The notes below the pieces were generated by a model, which saw nothing but the letters and a program-made list of their open reading frames with translations, was not told the DNA's origin and made no database searches. Source: Curtobacterium sp. MCBA15_012 (GTDB lineage: Bacteria; Actinomycetota; Actinomycetes; Actinomycetales; Microbacteriaceae). Taken from it: DNA of 64,000 nt. The position numbers were made by a program, and so were the translations under genes. Within the stretch, counting starts at the first letter, position 1; the number at the start of each line of letters is the position of its first letter. This document shows, piece by piece, positions 1 through 8,308 of this stretch. The stretch is from positions 1,116,001 to 1,180,000 of the forward strand of contig NZ_CP126267.1 of NCBI RefSeq assembly GCF_001864935.2. Reading direction: 5' to 3'.

Positions 1-26
1 TGCCGGCGCAGGGAGGAGTCAGCACC

Positions 27-671
27 ATGCCTGCAACCATGCAGTCCACCGCACCGTCCACGACGACCGGGCGCTCGCTGCGCTGGCGCGTCGTCGACAT
101 CGTCGTCGCGAGCGTCCTCGCGGTCGCCATCGGCGTCGTCTTCAAGCTCTGGGAGTTCGGCTACGAGCCCCTCAGCACCGTGAGCGCGCTCGTCCTGCCG
201 GGCTCGCAGTCGCTGTTCGGCGGCGTCTGGTTGCTCGCCGGACCGGTCGTCGCGATCATCGTGCGGAAGCCCGGCGCCGCACTGTACGCCGAGATCGTCG
301 CTGCCTCGGTCGAGGCGCTGCTCGGCACCCAGTGGGGATGGCTCACCCTCGAGGCCGGACTCGTCCAGGGCCTCGGCGCCGAACTCGTCCTCGCGCTGTT
401 CCTGTACCGCGCCTACCGCCTGCCCGTGGTCGTCCTCGCAGGCGCCGCAGCCGGCCTCGCGATGGGCCTGAACGACACGGTGCTCTGGTACCCGGGCCTG
501 GACGCCGGCTTCAAGGTCGTCTACGTCGTCTGCGGCATCGTCTCCGGCGCGGTCATCGCCGGTGCCGGGTCGTGGCTGGTCGTGCGGGCGCTCGCCGCCA
601 CCGGGGTGCTGTCGCAGTTCGCCGCGGGACGCGAGCACACCAAGCGGTCGAGCGCGGCCTCCCGAGCGTGA
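27..671 (+). CDS. ykoE: ECF transporter S component, YkoE-like (thiamin/HMP uptake)
   Basis: A 214-residue hydrophobic protein that fits the substrate-binding subunit of an energy-coupling-factor vitamin transporter, nearest in character to YkoE of the YkoEDC thiamin-precursor system. A short polar N-terminus is followed by about six membrane segments spread over residues 25-192 and a basic C-terminal tail. The ATG at 27 is preceded by GGAGGAG with 8 bases of spacing. Its TGA overlaps the GTG of the next gene (GTGA, 668-671), so translation is probably coupled. The substrate is inferred from family likeness and the partner protein; any upstream TPP riboswitch would lie outside the window. Confidence 0.75.
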   Translation: MPATMQSTAPSTTTGRSLRWRVVDIVVASVLAVAIGVVFKLWEFGYEPLSTVSALVLPGSQSLFGGVWLLAGPVVAIIVRKPGAALYAEIVAASVEALLGTQWGWLTLEAGLVQGLGAELVLALFLYRAYRLPVVVLAGAAAGLAMGLNDTVLWYPGLDAGFKVVYVVCGIVSGAVIAGAGSWLVVRALAATGVLSQFAAGREHTKRSSAASRA

Positions 672-3238
672 CGACCGTGTCCGCGGGCGCCGGTCACACC
701 GCGGCGGGGCCCGCGGACGCCGGCGCCGTCGAGGCCGTGGGTGCGCCCTCCGGGTCGAGCGGCGCGGCCGGCATCGAGTTCCGTGACTGGGGCTGGCGCT
801 ACGCGGCGCGCGACAGGTGGGCCGTGCGCGGCGTCGACCTGGTGGTCCGCCCGGGGGAGCGCGTCGCCGTCGTCGGGCCGTCCGGCGCGGGGAAGTCGAC
901 GCTGCTGCGTGCGGTCGCCGCCGTGCTGCCCGACGAACCCGACCCCGACGACGACACCGCAGCCGCGGTGCAGGGCACGGTGCTCGTCGACGACCGGCCG
1001 CCCGGATCGGTGCGCGGGCGTGTCGGCCTCGTCATGCAGGACCCCGAGGCGCACACCGTGATGTCGCGGGTCGGGGACGACGTGGCCTTCGGCTGCGAGA
1101 ACACCGGTGTCCCGCGCGACGAGACCTGGCGCCGGGTACGCCACGCGCTCGACGTCGTCGGACTGGACCTGCCGCTCGACCGCTCGACGACCGCGCTGTC
1201 CGGCGGGCAGCGGCAGCGGCTCGCCCTCGCCGGCGTGCTGGCGATGCGTCCGGGCGCCCTCGTCCTCGACGAGCCGTGCGCCAACCTCGATCCCGCGGGG
1301 GTCGCCCAGGTCCACGACGCGGTCCGGGCCGTGCTCGACGAGACCGGCGCCACCCTGCTCGTCGTCGAACACCGGATCGGCACGTGGCTCGACCTGGTCG
1401 ACCGGCTCGTGCTGCTCGAGCCCGAGGGCGGGGTCGTCGCCGACGGGCCGCCCGCGGAGGTGCTCGCCGAGCACGGTGCGGCGCTCGGCGCGGCCGGCGT
1501 GTGGGTGCCCGGGTCGGAGCCGGCGCGGGGATCGGCGCGGTCGGGTGGTGCGGCGCGGTCCGGTGGCGCGGTGCTCCGGCTGTCCGGGGCGGGAGCCTCC
1601 GGGGGTGTCCTCGGTGCGCCGCTGCTCGTCGCGCGCGACCTCGGCACCGCACGGGGCCGACACCACCCGGTCGGCACGGGCATCGACCTCGAGGTCCGAG
1701 CCGGACGAGTCCTCGCGATCACCGGCCCGAACGGCGTCGGCAAGTCGACGCTCGGGCTGACGCTCGCGGGCCTGCTGCCGCCGGCCGCCGGGTCGCTCGC
1801 CGCGACCGACACGCTGCGGGGCGGCGACGGCGCCGGGCAGGGCTCCGTCGGACCTGCTCCGTCGGCGTGGACCAGTCGCGAGCTCGCCGCACGCATCGGC
1901 ACCGTGTTCCAGGACCCCGAGCACCAGTTCGTCGCCCGGACGGTCCGCGAGGAACTCGCCACCGGTCCGCGAGCCCTCGGCCGGACGGACGTCGACGAGC
2001 GGGTGCAGCGGGTCCTCGACGACCTCGGGCTGCAGCACCTCGCCGACGCCAACCCGTTCACGCTCTCGGGTGGTGAGCAGCGGCGCCTCGCGATCGGCAC
2101 GGTGCTCGCCGCGGAGCCGTCGGTCCTCGTGCTCGACGAACCGACGTCCGGTCAGGACCGGGCCACCTGGCAGGCCGTGGTCGACCGGCTCGGTGCGCTC
2201 GCCGACGCCGGGACCGCGATCGTGGCGGTGACGCACGACCGTGACCTCGTCCGGGCGCTCGACGCGGACGAGGTCGTGCTCGGGGAGGACGGGCTGCGAC
2301 CGGCCGGCCTCGGGACGGCGGGGCCCGAGGGCGTGGCCGGTGCTGGTGCCGGTGCCGCCGAGGCACCCGCGTCCGCAGCTGCGCCCGTGCGCGCTCCCGG
2401 CCGTTCCGCGGACGAGGTGGGCACGGCGGTGGGGGCGACCACCGGCGGCGGCGAGCCGGTGTCCGGGACGCGAGCCGCGCCTCCCGTCCGACCCCGCGGC
2501 ATCCGCGGGGTGCAGCCCGTCGCGTCGCTGCTCGGGGTGCTCGCACTCGGGACGTGCCTGGTCCTCAGCCTCGACGTGGTGTCGGCGGCGGTCGCCCTCG
2601 CGCTCGAGGTCCTGCTGCTCCCGCTCCTCCGCCTGCCGTGGCGGACCCTGCTGCTGCGGACCGCGCCGCTCCTGGCCGCCGTGCCGCTGACCGCCCTGAG
2701 CATCGCGCTGTACGGACGGCCGTCGGGGCGGGAGTGGTTCGACCTCGGCTTCGCGCACGTCACGGACGGGTCGCTCGGACTCGCGCTCGCGACCGCCCTC
2801 CGGGTCCTCGCCGTGGGGCTGCCCGCCGTCGCGCTGTTCGTCCGGGCCGACCCCACCGACCTGGCGGACGGGCTCGCGCAGCTCCTCCGGCTGCCGGCGC
2901 GCTTCGTGCTCGGCGCGCTCGCCGCGATCCGGATGATGACGCTGCTGGGCGACGACTGGCGCCAGCTCGGCGCCGCGCGGCGTGCTCGCGGGGTCGCGGA
3001 CACCGGGCGGCTGCGACGCGGTGCGTCGATGGCGTTCGCGTTGCTCGTCCTGGCGCTGCGGCGTGCGACGACCCTCGCGGTCGCGATGGAGTCGCGGGGG
3101 TTCGGCGCGCCGGGTCGGCGGACGTGGGCTCGGGCGGCGCGGTTCGCCGGACCGGAGTGGGCGATGCTGGCGGTGCTCGCCGGGGTCGGGGCGGTGTCGA
3201 TCGGGGTGTCCGTCGCGGCGGGGGTGTGGCGTGTCTGA
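668..3238 (+). CDS. ECF transporter fusion: ATPase-ATPase-EcfT in one chain (YkoD-YkoC type)
   Basis: A single uninterrupted frame of 856 residues joins the energising module of an ECF transporter. ATPase 1 has Walker A GPSGAGKST near residue 70, signature LSGGQRQR near 177 and VLDEP after it. ATPase 2 has GPNGVGKST near 353, LSGGEQRR near 466 and VLDEPTSGQD. A Gly/Ala/Pro-rich linker (about 550-610) leads into a membrane domain (611-856) with the two EcfT coupling motifs, RARG and ESRGFG. EcfA and EcfT are usually separate proteins; here no stop separates them. The GTG at 668 overlaps the ykoE stop. The frame is open upstream to 332, but that part lies inside ykoE and is not coding. Confidence 0.85.
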   Translation: MTTVSAGAGHTAAGPADAGAVEAVGAPSGSSGAAGIEFRDWGWRYAARDRWAVRGVDLVVRPGERVAVVGPSGAGKSTLLRAVAAVLPDEPDPDDDTAAAVQGTVLVDDRPPGSVRGRVGLVMQDPEAHTVMSRVGDDVAFGCENTGVPRDETWRRVRHALDVVGLDLPLDRSTTALSGGQRQRLALAGVLAMRPGALVLDEPCANLDPAGVAQVHDAVRAVLDETGATLLVVEHRIGTWLDLVDRLVLLEPEGGVVADGPPAEVLAEHGAALGAAGVWVPGSEPARGSARSGGAARSGGAVLRLSGAGASGGVLGAPLLVARDLGTARGRHHPVGTGIDLEVRAGRVLAITGPNGVGKSTLGLTLAGLLPPAAGSLAATDTLRGGDGAGQGSVGPAPSAWTSRELAARIGTVFQDPEHQFVARTVREELATGPRALGRTDVDERVQRVLDDLGLQHLADANPFTLSGGEQRRLAIGTVLAAEPSVLVLDEPTSGQDRATWQAVVDRLGALADAGTAIVAVTHDRDLVRALDADEVVLGEDGLRPAGLGTAGPEGVAGAGAGAAEAPASAAAPVRAPGRSADEVGTAVGATTGGGEPVSGTRAAPPVRPRGIRGVQPVASLLGVLALGTCLVLSLDVVSAAVALALEVLLLPLLRLPWRTLLLRTAPLLAAVPLTALSIALYGRPSGREWFDLGFAHVTDGSLGLALATALRVLAVGLPAVALFVRADPTDLADGLAQLLRLPARFVLGALAAIRMMTLLGDDWRQLGAARRARGVADTGRLRRGASMAFALLVLALRRATTLAVAMESRGFGAPGRRTWARAARFAGPEWAMLAVLAGVGAVSIGVSVAAGVWRV

Positions 3239-4037
3239 GGGGGACGTGGTGCGGGGCGTCGCGGGTGGGGCGGCTGGGGTGTCCGGCGCGCCTGCGTCGG
3301 ATGCGCTGGCGTCCCTGGGCTGGACGGCGTCGGCGATCGGGTCGGAGCTCGTGACCGGGTCGGTGTCCGTGCCCGGGGTGGGGTCCGTGCCTGGGCCGGG
3401 GCCCTTGCCCGGGTTGGGGTCCGGACCTGGACCCGGGCCCGTTCCCGGGTTGGGGTCCGGACCTGGACCCGGGCCCGTTCCCGGGTTGGGGTCCGGACCT
3501 GGACCCGGGCCCGTTCCCGGGTTGGTGGACGAGCTCGTCGAGGCGGCGTCGGCGGCCGGTACCGGGCCGGTGGGGCGCCTCGTCGTCCTCGTCGACGGGC
3601 GGTCCGGCACCGGCAAGACGACTCTCGGGCGAGCCCTCGGGGCGCGGCTCGGTGCGACCGTCGTGCACCTCGACGACGTCTACCCGGGCTGGGACGGTCT
3701 CCGCGCCGCATCGGACGCGGTCGTCGACCAGGTCCTCGGCGCACCCTCCGGGTACCGCCGCTGGGACTGGGCAGCGTCCCGTCCGGCCGAGTGGGTGCCG
3801 GTGGGCCCGGCCGGCCCGCTCATCGTCGAGGGGTGCGGTGCCCTGTCCCGGCGGTCGGCTCCGCTGGCATCGCTGCGTGTCTGGCTCGAGGCCGACGACG
3901 CGGTCCGGCACGAGCGGGCCATCGGCCGCGACGGCGAGGTGTTCGCGCGGGAGTGGGACCGGTGGGCGGCGCAGGAGGCGGCGTTCATCGCGGCGGAGGA
4001 CCCGGCGTCACTCGCGGACGTGGTCGTCCGGACCTGA
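3231..4037 (+). CDS. P-loop kinase-like protein (uridine kinase-like fold)
   Basis: Predicted 268-residue nucleoside-triphosphate-binding protein. Walker A (GRSGTGKTT) lies near residue 124, followed by HLDDVYPGWD, in the style of uridine kinase/adenylylsulfate-kinase-like P-loop proteins, and an RHERAIGRDG segment resembling a lid. The true substrate is unknown. The GTG at 3231 overlaps the end of the ECF fusion gene, making it third in that operon. The first ~95 residues are low complexity and include three exact 12-residue repeats (GLGSGPGPGPVP) encoded by a 36-bp tandem repeat. A shorter protein from the GTG near 3525, directly before the kinase fold, is an alternative start. Confidence 0.6.
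   Translation: MSEGDVVRGVAGGAAGVSGAPASDALASLGWTASAIGSELVTGSVSVPGVGSVPGPGPLPGLGSGPGPGPVPGLGSGPGPGPVPGLGSGPGPGPVPGLVDELVEAASAAGTGPVGRLVVLVDGRSGTGKTTLGRALGARLGATVVHLDDVYPGWDGLRAASDAVVDQVLGAPSGYRRWDWAASRPAEWVPVGPAGPLIVEGCGALSRRSAPLASLRVWLEADDAVRHERAIGRDGEVFAREWDRWAAQEAAFIAAEDPASLADVVVRT
3414..3521 (+). repeat. 36-bp tandem repeat, three exact copies, inside the P-loop gene
   Basis: Three identical 36-bp units (3414-3449, 3450-3485, 3486-3521), each beginning TTGGGGTCCGGACC. A degenerate copy precedes them and a truncated one follows. The unit length is a multiple of three, so copy-number change would lengthen or shorten the protein by 12 residues without a frameshift. Confidence 0.9.
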
Positions 4038-4047
4038 GGCGTCCAGG

Positions 4048-4131
4048 GTGCGGCGGTGTTCGTCGTTCGTCCGGCGTGCGGCGGTGTTCGTCGTTCGTCC
4101 GGCGTGCGGCGCTGTTCGTCGTTCATCCGGC
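4048..4131. repeat. 28-bp tandem repeat, three copies, after the P-loop gene
   Basis: Units of 28 bp starting GTGCGGCGGTGTTCG at 4048, 4076 and 4104. The first two are identical and the third carries two changes. They fill most of the gap between the P-loop gene and the convergent metallopeptidase gene. No clean hairpin is visible, so a terminator role is not supported. Confidence 0.85.
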
Positions 4132-4158
4132 GTGCTGCGGTCGTGCCTGGGTGTCGGG

Positions 4159-4503
4159 CTACGCCCAGCCGAGTTCGTGGAGGCGTTCGTCGTCGATGCC
4201 GTAGAAGTGGCCGATCTCGTGCACCAGGGTGGTGTGCACCTCGTCACGGAGTTCCTCGACGGTGTCGCACTCGGCGAGGTGCTGCTTCCGGAACACGACG
4301 ATCCGGTCCGGGAGCTCACCGAAGCCGTACTGGCCGCGCTCGGTTGCGGCGACCCCCTCGTAGACGCCGAACAGCTCGGCACCGTCCTCGGGCTCGTCCT
4401 CGACGACGAAGACGACGTTGTCGAGGCCGTCGACCATCTCGTCGGGGAGCAGGTCGAGTTCGTCGGTCACGAGTTGCTCGAACTCGTCGGCGGACATCTC
4501 CAT
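4159..4503 (-). CDS. Small zincin-type metallopeptidase-like protein
   Basis: A 114-residue acidic protein of the small 'minimal zincin' family common in actinobacteria. The C-terminal half carries HEIGHFYGIDD, an HExxH zinc site with a downstream acidic residue in the HExxHxxGxxD arrangement. Family members of this size have the zinc site but an uncertain physiological substrate, so proteolysis is not assured. ATG codons at 4503 and 4497 are both possible, and a GTG lies at 4506. It converges on the kinase gene and lies upstream of nothing else on its strand. Confidence 0.7.
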   Translation of the reverse strand: MEMSADEFEQLVTDELDLLPDEMVDGLDNVVFVVEDEPEDGAELFGVYEGVAATERGQYGFGELPDRIVVFRKQHLAECDTVEELRDEVHTTLVHEIGHFYGIDDERLHELGWA

Positions 4504-4628
4504 CACGCGTCGATCGTCGCACAGCGGGCTGGTCGGGAGGTCGGTGCGCGAGCGCCGCGGTTCCGTGGGGTCGGCGAGCTGCCCGCGTGGCGCGCAACGT
4601 GGATCGGCCCGGGTTCGCAGTGAACGAA

Positions 4629-4658
4629 GAAGGCCCCCGTCTCGCGACGGGGGCCTTC
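4629..4658 (-). terminator. Hairpin terminator downstream of tRNA-His
   Basis: Perfect 13-bp stem (GAAGGCCCCCGTC, loop TCGC) lying just 3' of the tRNA-His gene on the minus strand. The following minus-strand bases are CTTCGTTC rather than a long T-run, as is usual in this GC-rich genome. Confidence 0.7.
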
Positions 4659-4666
4659 TCGTACGG

Positions 4667-4740
4667 GGTGAATAACGGGTCTCGAACCCGCGACCTCCTA
4701 GACCACAACCAGGCGCTCTACCAACTGAGCTATATCCACC
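4667..4740 (-). tRNA. tRNA-His (GTG)
   Basis: The reverse strand folds as a tRNA: acceptor GTGGATA/TATTCAC, D-arm AGCTCAGTTGGTAGAGC, anticodon loop TTGTGGT (anticodon GTG), T-loop GTTCGAG. The extra G at -1 typical of tRNA-His is encoded (complement of 4740) and pairs with C73. CCA is not encoded. A likely -10 box TACTAT lies at 4775-4780 on the minus strand. It sits just downstream of orn, a common actinobacterial arrangement. Confidence 0.95.
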
Positions 4741-4806
4741 ATGTTCGCTCCGGGGCTACCCGGGCGACCACTCAATAGTAGTACACGCTGGCGGCGCTGT
4801 GGACCA

Positions 4807-5445
4807 CTACTCGGCGGCGGGCTGCGCGAGCCGCGGTTCCCACTGCTCGACGACCTCGGCTGCGACGGCCCGGACGTCCTCGGTGGTCGGGCCCGGCTCG
4901 GCGACGAACCCGGCGCGGCGGTAGTACTCGAGCTCGCGGATCGACTCGAGGATGTCGGCGAGGGCGCGGTGGCCGCCGTGCTTCTCCGGTGCGTTGAAGT
5001 ACACGCGGGGGAACCACCGGCGGCAGAGTTCCTTGATGCTGGACACGTCGACGCTGCGGTAGTGCAGGTGACCGTCGACGCGCGGCATGTACTTGGCCAG
5101 GAAGGCGCGGTCGGTCCCGATCGTGTTGCCGGCCAGCGGCGCGGTCCCGGCTGCCGGGACGTGCTGGAGGATGTACTCGAGCACCTGGTACTCGGCGTCG
5201 GCGAGCGAGACGCCGTTCGGGATCTCATCGCTGAGGCCCGACGTCTCGTGCATCTTCGTGACGAACTCGTTCATGTTGTCGAGCGCGGACTGGTCGGGCT
5301 TGATGACGATGTCGAAGCCCGGGTGCACCGGGGTGAGGTCGAAGTCGGTGATGACGACCGCGACCTCGACGAGTTCGTCGACAGCGACGTCGAGGCCCGT
5401 CATCTCGCAGTCGATCCAGACGAGGCGGTCGTTCGCAGTTGCCAT
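4807..5445 (-). CDS. orn: Oligoribonuclease
   Basis: A 212-residue 3'-5' exoribonuclease of the DEDDh superfamily that finishes RNA turnover by degrading 2-5-mers to mononucleotides in the cytoplasm. Visible catalytic blocks are WIDCEMTGLD near the N-terminus (D, E), NTIGTDRAFL, YRSVDVSS and HRALADI (H, D). Length and motif spacing are normal for Orn, apart from a slightly extended C-terminus. The ATG at 5445 is chosen because TAGGAT (5453-5458, minus) sits 7 bases upstream, consistent with a leaderless message. The open frame continues to 6183 but only into repeat sequence. Confidence 0.95.
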   Translation of the reverse strand: MATANDRLVWIDCEMTGLDVAVDELVEVAVVITDFDLTPVHPGFDIVIKPDQSALDNMNEFVTKMHETSGLSDEIPNGVSLADAEYQVLEYILQHVPAAGTAPLAGNTIGTDRAFLAKYMPRVDGHLHYRSVDVSSIKELCRRWFPRVYFNAPEKHGGHRALADILESIRELEYYRRAGFVAEPGPTTEDVRAVAAEVVEQWEPRLAQPAAE

Positions 5446-6238
5446 GCCGACGATCCTATTCCGCGGGTGTGACGCTGCTGCGCCCGGTGCATGCCCTGTG
5501 GACTGCCGGCCCGCTCGGCGTCGCCCCCACTGGCTGCGCTGCCCGCCCCATCGGTCCGGCAGCCCGGCAGTCCGGCAGCCATGCGCATCGGCCGGTGCGG
5601 TGACTCGGGCGGGCGATGTGTGCACGGAGTCCGGCGTGGGCGCGACGACTTCGCCCGCTCGCGGCGTCGTGCCGGGAGCCCGCGATCGGTGACGGGCGAG
5701 GCGGAGGTGGGTTGCGCCTCCCGTCTCGCGGCGTCGTGCCGGGAGCCCGCGATCGGTGACGGGCGAGGCGGAGGTGGGTTGCGCCTCCCGTCTGGAGGCG
5801 TCCGGCCGGGCGTGCGCGGTCGGTGACGGGCGTGGCGGAGGTGGCGCGTGCCTCCGCTCCGACGCCCGCGCAGGTCCGGGCGAGCGGGCGAATCCGCACA
5901 CCAACGACGGGCAAGGCCTGCACACATCGCCCGCTCGCGTGCGTGCCCCGTGCTCCGTGCCCCGCGCACCGCACCCCCGCAGACCGCACCGCGCCCCGCT
6001 CCGGCGCACGGCGCCCCGAGCCGAGCGGGCGAATCCAGCGACCGCCGCCAGGCGGTCCATGCACACATCGCCCGCTCGCGCCCGCTCGCGCCCGCTCGCG
6101 CCTCGCGCCCGCTCGCGCCTCGCGCCTGCTCGCGCCTCGCGCCTGCTCGCGCCTCGCCCGCGCCCGCTCGACCCCCCCCACACACGAACGGCCCGCAGCG
6201 CCGAAGCACCCCGGGCCGCCCGACCGGGCCGCTCCGCG
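5446..6238. repeat. Repeat-rich spacer without a convincing gene
   Basis: About 790 bp between orn and the MFS gene. It holds a 67-bp tandem repeat (5661-5861), three segments bounded by GCGGGCGA and TCGCCCGCTCG (about 5607-5663, 5881-5935, 6026-6080), and a run of CGCCCGCTCGCG-type short repeats (about 6068-6165). Open frames exist on both strands but are arginine/alanine-rich and follow the repeats, so none is called. Confidence 0.75.
5661..5861. repeat. 67-bp tandem repeat, two near-exact copies and a degenerate third
   Basis: Copies begin at 5661 and 5728 (GCGGCGTCGTGCCGGGAGCC) with a diverged third from 5795. The shared core is GATCGGTGACGGGCG followed by a GAGGTGG tract and GCGCCTCCCG. 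It lies in the orn-MFS spacer. Confidence 0.85.
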
Positions 6239-7483
6239 TCAGAGCATCTCGCCCGCCGAGATCGCCTCGGCCTCGACGCGCTCGGGCTCGGGCGCCGCGC
6301 CCTCGTCCACGCGCCGCAGCACCTTGGTGGTCAGCGCGACCACCACGAACGCGATCGCCACGGAGACCCCCGCGAACACGTACGCCGCACTCGGCGAGAA
6401 GTCGTCGGCCAGCAGGGTCGCGACGGGCGGGGCGATGGCGCCGCCGATGAACCGCACGGCGGAGTACGCGCTCGACGCGACCGAGCGGGGGAGGTCCGTC
6501 GCCTCCATGACGCACTCGGTGAGCACGGTGTTCAGGACCCCGAGCACGAGTCCGCCGATCACCACGCAGACGATCAGGCCGGGCTGGGACCGCACCACGA
6601 CGGCGGCGGCGAACAGGTCGAGCGCGAGCAGCGGCAGCGCGATCTTGAGCACGGTCGTGCGGCGCATCCGCGCGGTCAGCATCGGCGCGACCCAGACCGA
6701 GGTGATCGCGAGTCCGACGCCCCACCCGAAGAACGTGAAGCCGATGCCGAGCGCGCCGAAGCCGAGCGGGAACGGCGTGTAGGCGAGCAGGACGAAGAAG
6801 CCGATGTTGTAGAAGAGCGCGGTGACGGCGAGCGCGGCGAGCGCCGGTCGACCGAGGGCGCGGAACGGGGCGGAGAGCTTCGTCGGGGTCGGCTGCTCCA
6901 GGCCGGAGGACTTGAGCAGCACCACCACCGCGATGAACGCGATCGCCATGAGGGTGGTCACGCCGAAGAACGGTCCGCGCCAGCTCACCGAGCCGAGCAG
7001 GCCACCGACGAGCGGGCCGACCGCGATGCCGAGGCCGAGCGCGGCCTCGTACAGGATGATCGCCGAGGCGGTCCCGCCGGATGCCGCACCGACGATCGTG
7101 GCGAGCGCGGTGGAGATGAAGAGCGCGTTGCCGAGGCCCCACCCGGCGCGGAAGCCGATGATGTTCCAGACACTGCCCGAGGTCGCGGCGAGCACCGAGA
7201 ACACGACGATGAGCGCGAGGCCGATGAGCAGGGTGTTCTTCGCGCCGATGCGGCTCGAGACCCAGCTCGTGAAGAACATGGCGACACCGGTGACCGCGAG
7301 GTAGCTCGTGAAGAGCAGTTCGGTCTGCGCCGCGGTGGCGTGCAGGGAGTCGGCGATCGCGGGGAGGATCGGGTCGACGAGGCCGATGCCCATGAAGGCG
7401 ACGACGCAGGCGAAGGCGATCGCCCAGACCGCGGACGACTGCTTGAGGATGCTGCCGGACGCAGCGGGTGCGTGGGCGTTCAC
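6239..7483 (-). CDS. MFS drug/efflux-type transporter
   Basis: A 414-residue major-facilitator protein with about twelve hydrophobic segments and a central basic loop. The N-terminal half has the DPILPAIADSL region and SRIGAKNTLL, matching motif A of drug:H+ antiporters. The GTG at 7483 overlaps the marR stop (GTGA, 7480-7483), so the gene is the second of a marR-MFS operon and is probably controlled by that repressor. The exported compound cannot be read from the sequence. Confidence 0.85.
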   Translation of the reverse strand: MNAHAPAASGSILKQSSAVWAIAFACVVAFMGIGLVDPILPAIADSLHATAAQTELLFTSYLAVTGVAMFFTSWVSSRIGAKNTLLIGLALIVVFSVLAATSGSVWNIIGFRAGWGLGNALFISTALATIVGAASGGTASAIILYEAALGLGIAVGPLVGGLLGSVSWRGPFFGVTTLMAIAFIAVVVLLKSSGLEQPTPTKLSAPFRALGRPALAALAVTALFYNIGFFVLLAYTPFPLGFGALGIGFTFFGWGVGLAITSVWVAPMLTARMRRTTVLKIALPLLALDLFAAAVVVRSQPGLIVCVVIGGLVLGVLNTVLTECVMEATDLPRSVASSAYSAVRFIGGAIAPPVATLLADDFSPSAAYVFAGVSVAIAFVVVALTTKVLRRVDEGAAPEPERVEAEAISAGEML

Positions 7484-7938
7484 GCGGTGGTCTCCGTTCT
7501 GGTGGTGGTGAGGGTGTGGGCGGCGGTGCGCGATGCGAGCACGTGGGCCGCGTCCCGCAGGGTGGCCCACTCGTCGTCGTCGAGGTCGGCGAACACGGGC
7601 CCGACGGTCTCGGTGATCGTGGCGCGCCAGGTGGCGAGCCGGTCGTGCCCGGCGGGGGTGATCGCGATGCGCTGCCCGCGGGAGTCGTCGGGGTCGACGG
7701 TCCGGGTGACCAGGCCGTCGGCGTGCATGGACGCGACGAGCTTCGTCATGGTGGGCTGCGCGACGCGGGACAGCGCGGCGAGTTCGCCGATCCGCAGTCG
7801 CTCGTCGGTCTCGAGGATCCCGAGCGTCCGCCACACGGCGGCGGACGTGGGGTTGCCCGTCGCCTGCGCCGCAGCCCGGATGAGCCGGTTCACGGACACG
7901 AGCAGCGTCTCGATCGTGGCAGCCCGATTTTGTTCCAT
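7480..7938 (-). CDS. MarR-family transcriptional regulator
   Basis: A 152-residue winged-helix regulator. The segment LRIGELAALSRVAQPTMTKL is the recognition region and DPDDSRGQRIAITPAG the wing, as in MarR. It starts the operon with the MFS efflux gene and probably represses it until a ligand binds. The ATG at 7938 is supported by a near-ideal promoter: -35 TTGACG, 17-base spacer, -10 TACAGT, then 6 bases to the ATG, giving a leaderless message. A perfect palindrome sits inside the spacer. Confidence 0.88.
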   Translation of the reverse strand: MEQNRAATIETLLVSVNRLIRAAAQATGNPTSAAVWRTLGILETDERLRIGELAALSRVAQPTMTKLVASMHADGLVTRTVDPDDSRGQRIAITPAGHDRLATWRATITETVGPVFADLDDDEWATLRDAAHVLASRTAAHTLTTTRTETTA

Positions 7939-7944
7939 GCCGGA

Positions 7945-7973
7945 ACTGTATAGCCGGGCTATGCATCCGTCAA
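7945..7973 (-). promoter_or_regulatory. marR promoter with palindromic operator
   Basis: On the minus strand, TTGACG (7973-7968) and TACAGT (7950-7945) are 17 bases apart. The palindrome ATAGCC-C-GGCTAT occupies 7950-7962, with six-base arms and one central base, so a bound dimer would block the polymerase. The autoregulation is inferred from position. Confidence 0.75.
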
Positions 7974-7999
7974 CAGGCGCCCCCTGGTACAAGGGATGC

Positions 8000-8290
8000 A
8001 TGAGTGACATCACGATCCACGAGGGCGACGAGTACACCGCGATCTTCCACGGCGGGCCCTTCGACGGGACGACCGACACCCGCACCGCGACGAGCGACGC
8101 GATCGACGACGAGGTCACCGTCTACGCCGACCTCGAGGGCCTCCAGACCGCCTTCGCGTACAAGGCGACGAAGACCCGCCAGGTCCTCGACCAGACCTCC
8201 GTCGAGTACGAGTACGCCCCCGGAGACTCCGACCCGGTCGACGACCTGCAGGACCGCGGCGACCGCAGCGGCGAGTTCGACCGCGAGTAG
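8000..8290 (+). CDS. Small acidic protein of unknown function
   Basis: A 96-residue, strongly acidic protein (repeated DD/DE, C-terminus ending in RSGEFDRE) with no signal peptide or membrane segment. I do not recognise the family. The ATG at 8000 follows AAGGGA with a short spacer; an ATG at 7996 is out of frame. It is divergent from marR across about 60 bp, so expression of both could be affected by the same repressor. A strong hairpin follows its stop. Confidence 0.6.
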   Translation: MSDITIHEGDEYTAIFHGGPFDGTTDTRTATSDAIDDEVTVYADLEGLQTAFAYKATKTRQVLDQTSVEYEYAPGDSDPVDDLQDRGDRSGEFDRE

Positions 8291-8308
8291 TCCCACCCGC
8301 ACCACCCC

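Noticed and set aside
3414..3521. CRISPR-like array from regularly spaced repeats (also considered at 5661-5861, 12295-12715 and 38692-38851)
   Set aside because: The repeats are head-to-tail with no unique spacers, and no cas gene is in the window.
4807..6183. A longer Orn of 458 residues
   Set aside because: The added N-terminal part follows repeat DNA and has no Orn homology; ATG at 5445 has its own -10 box.
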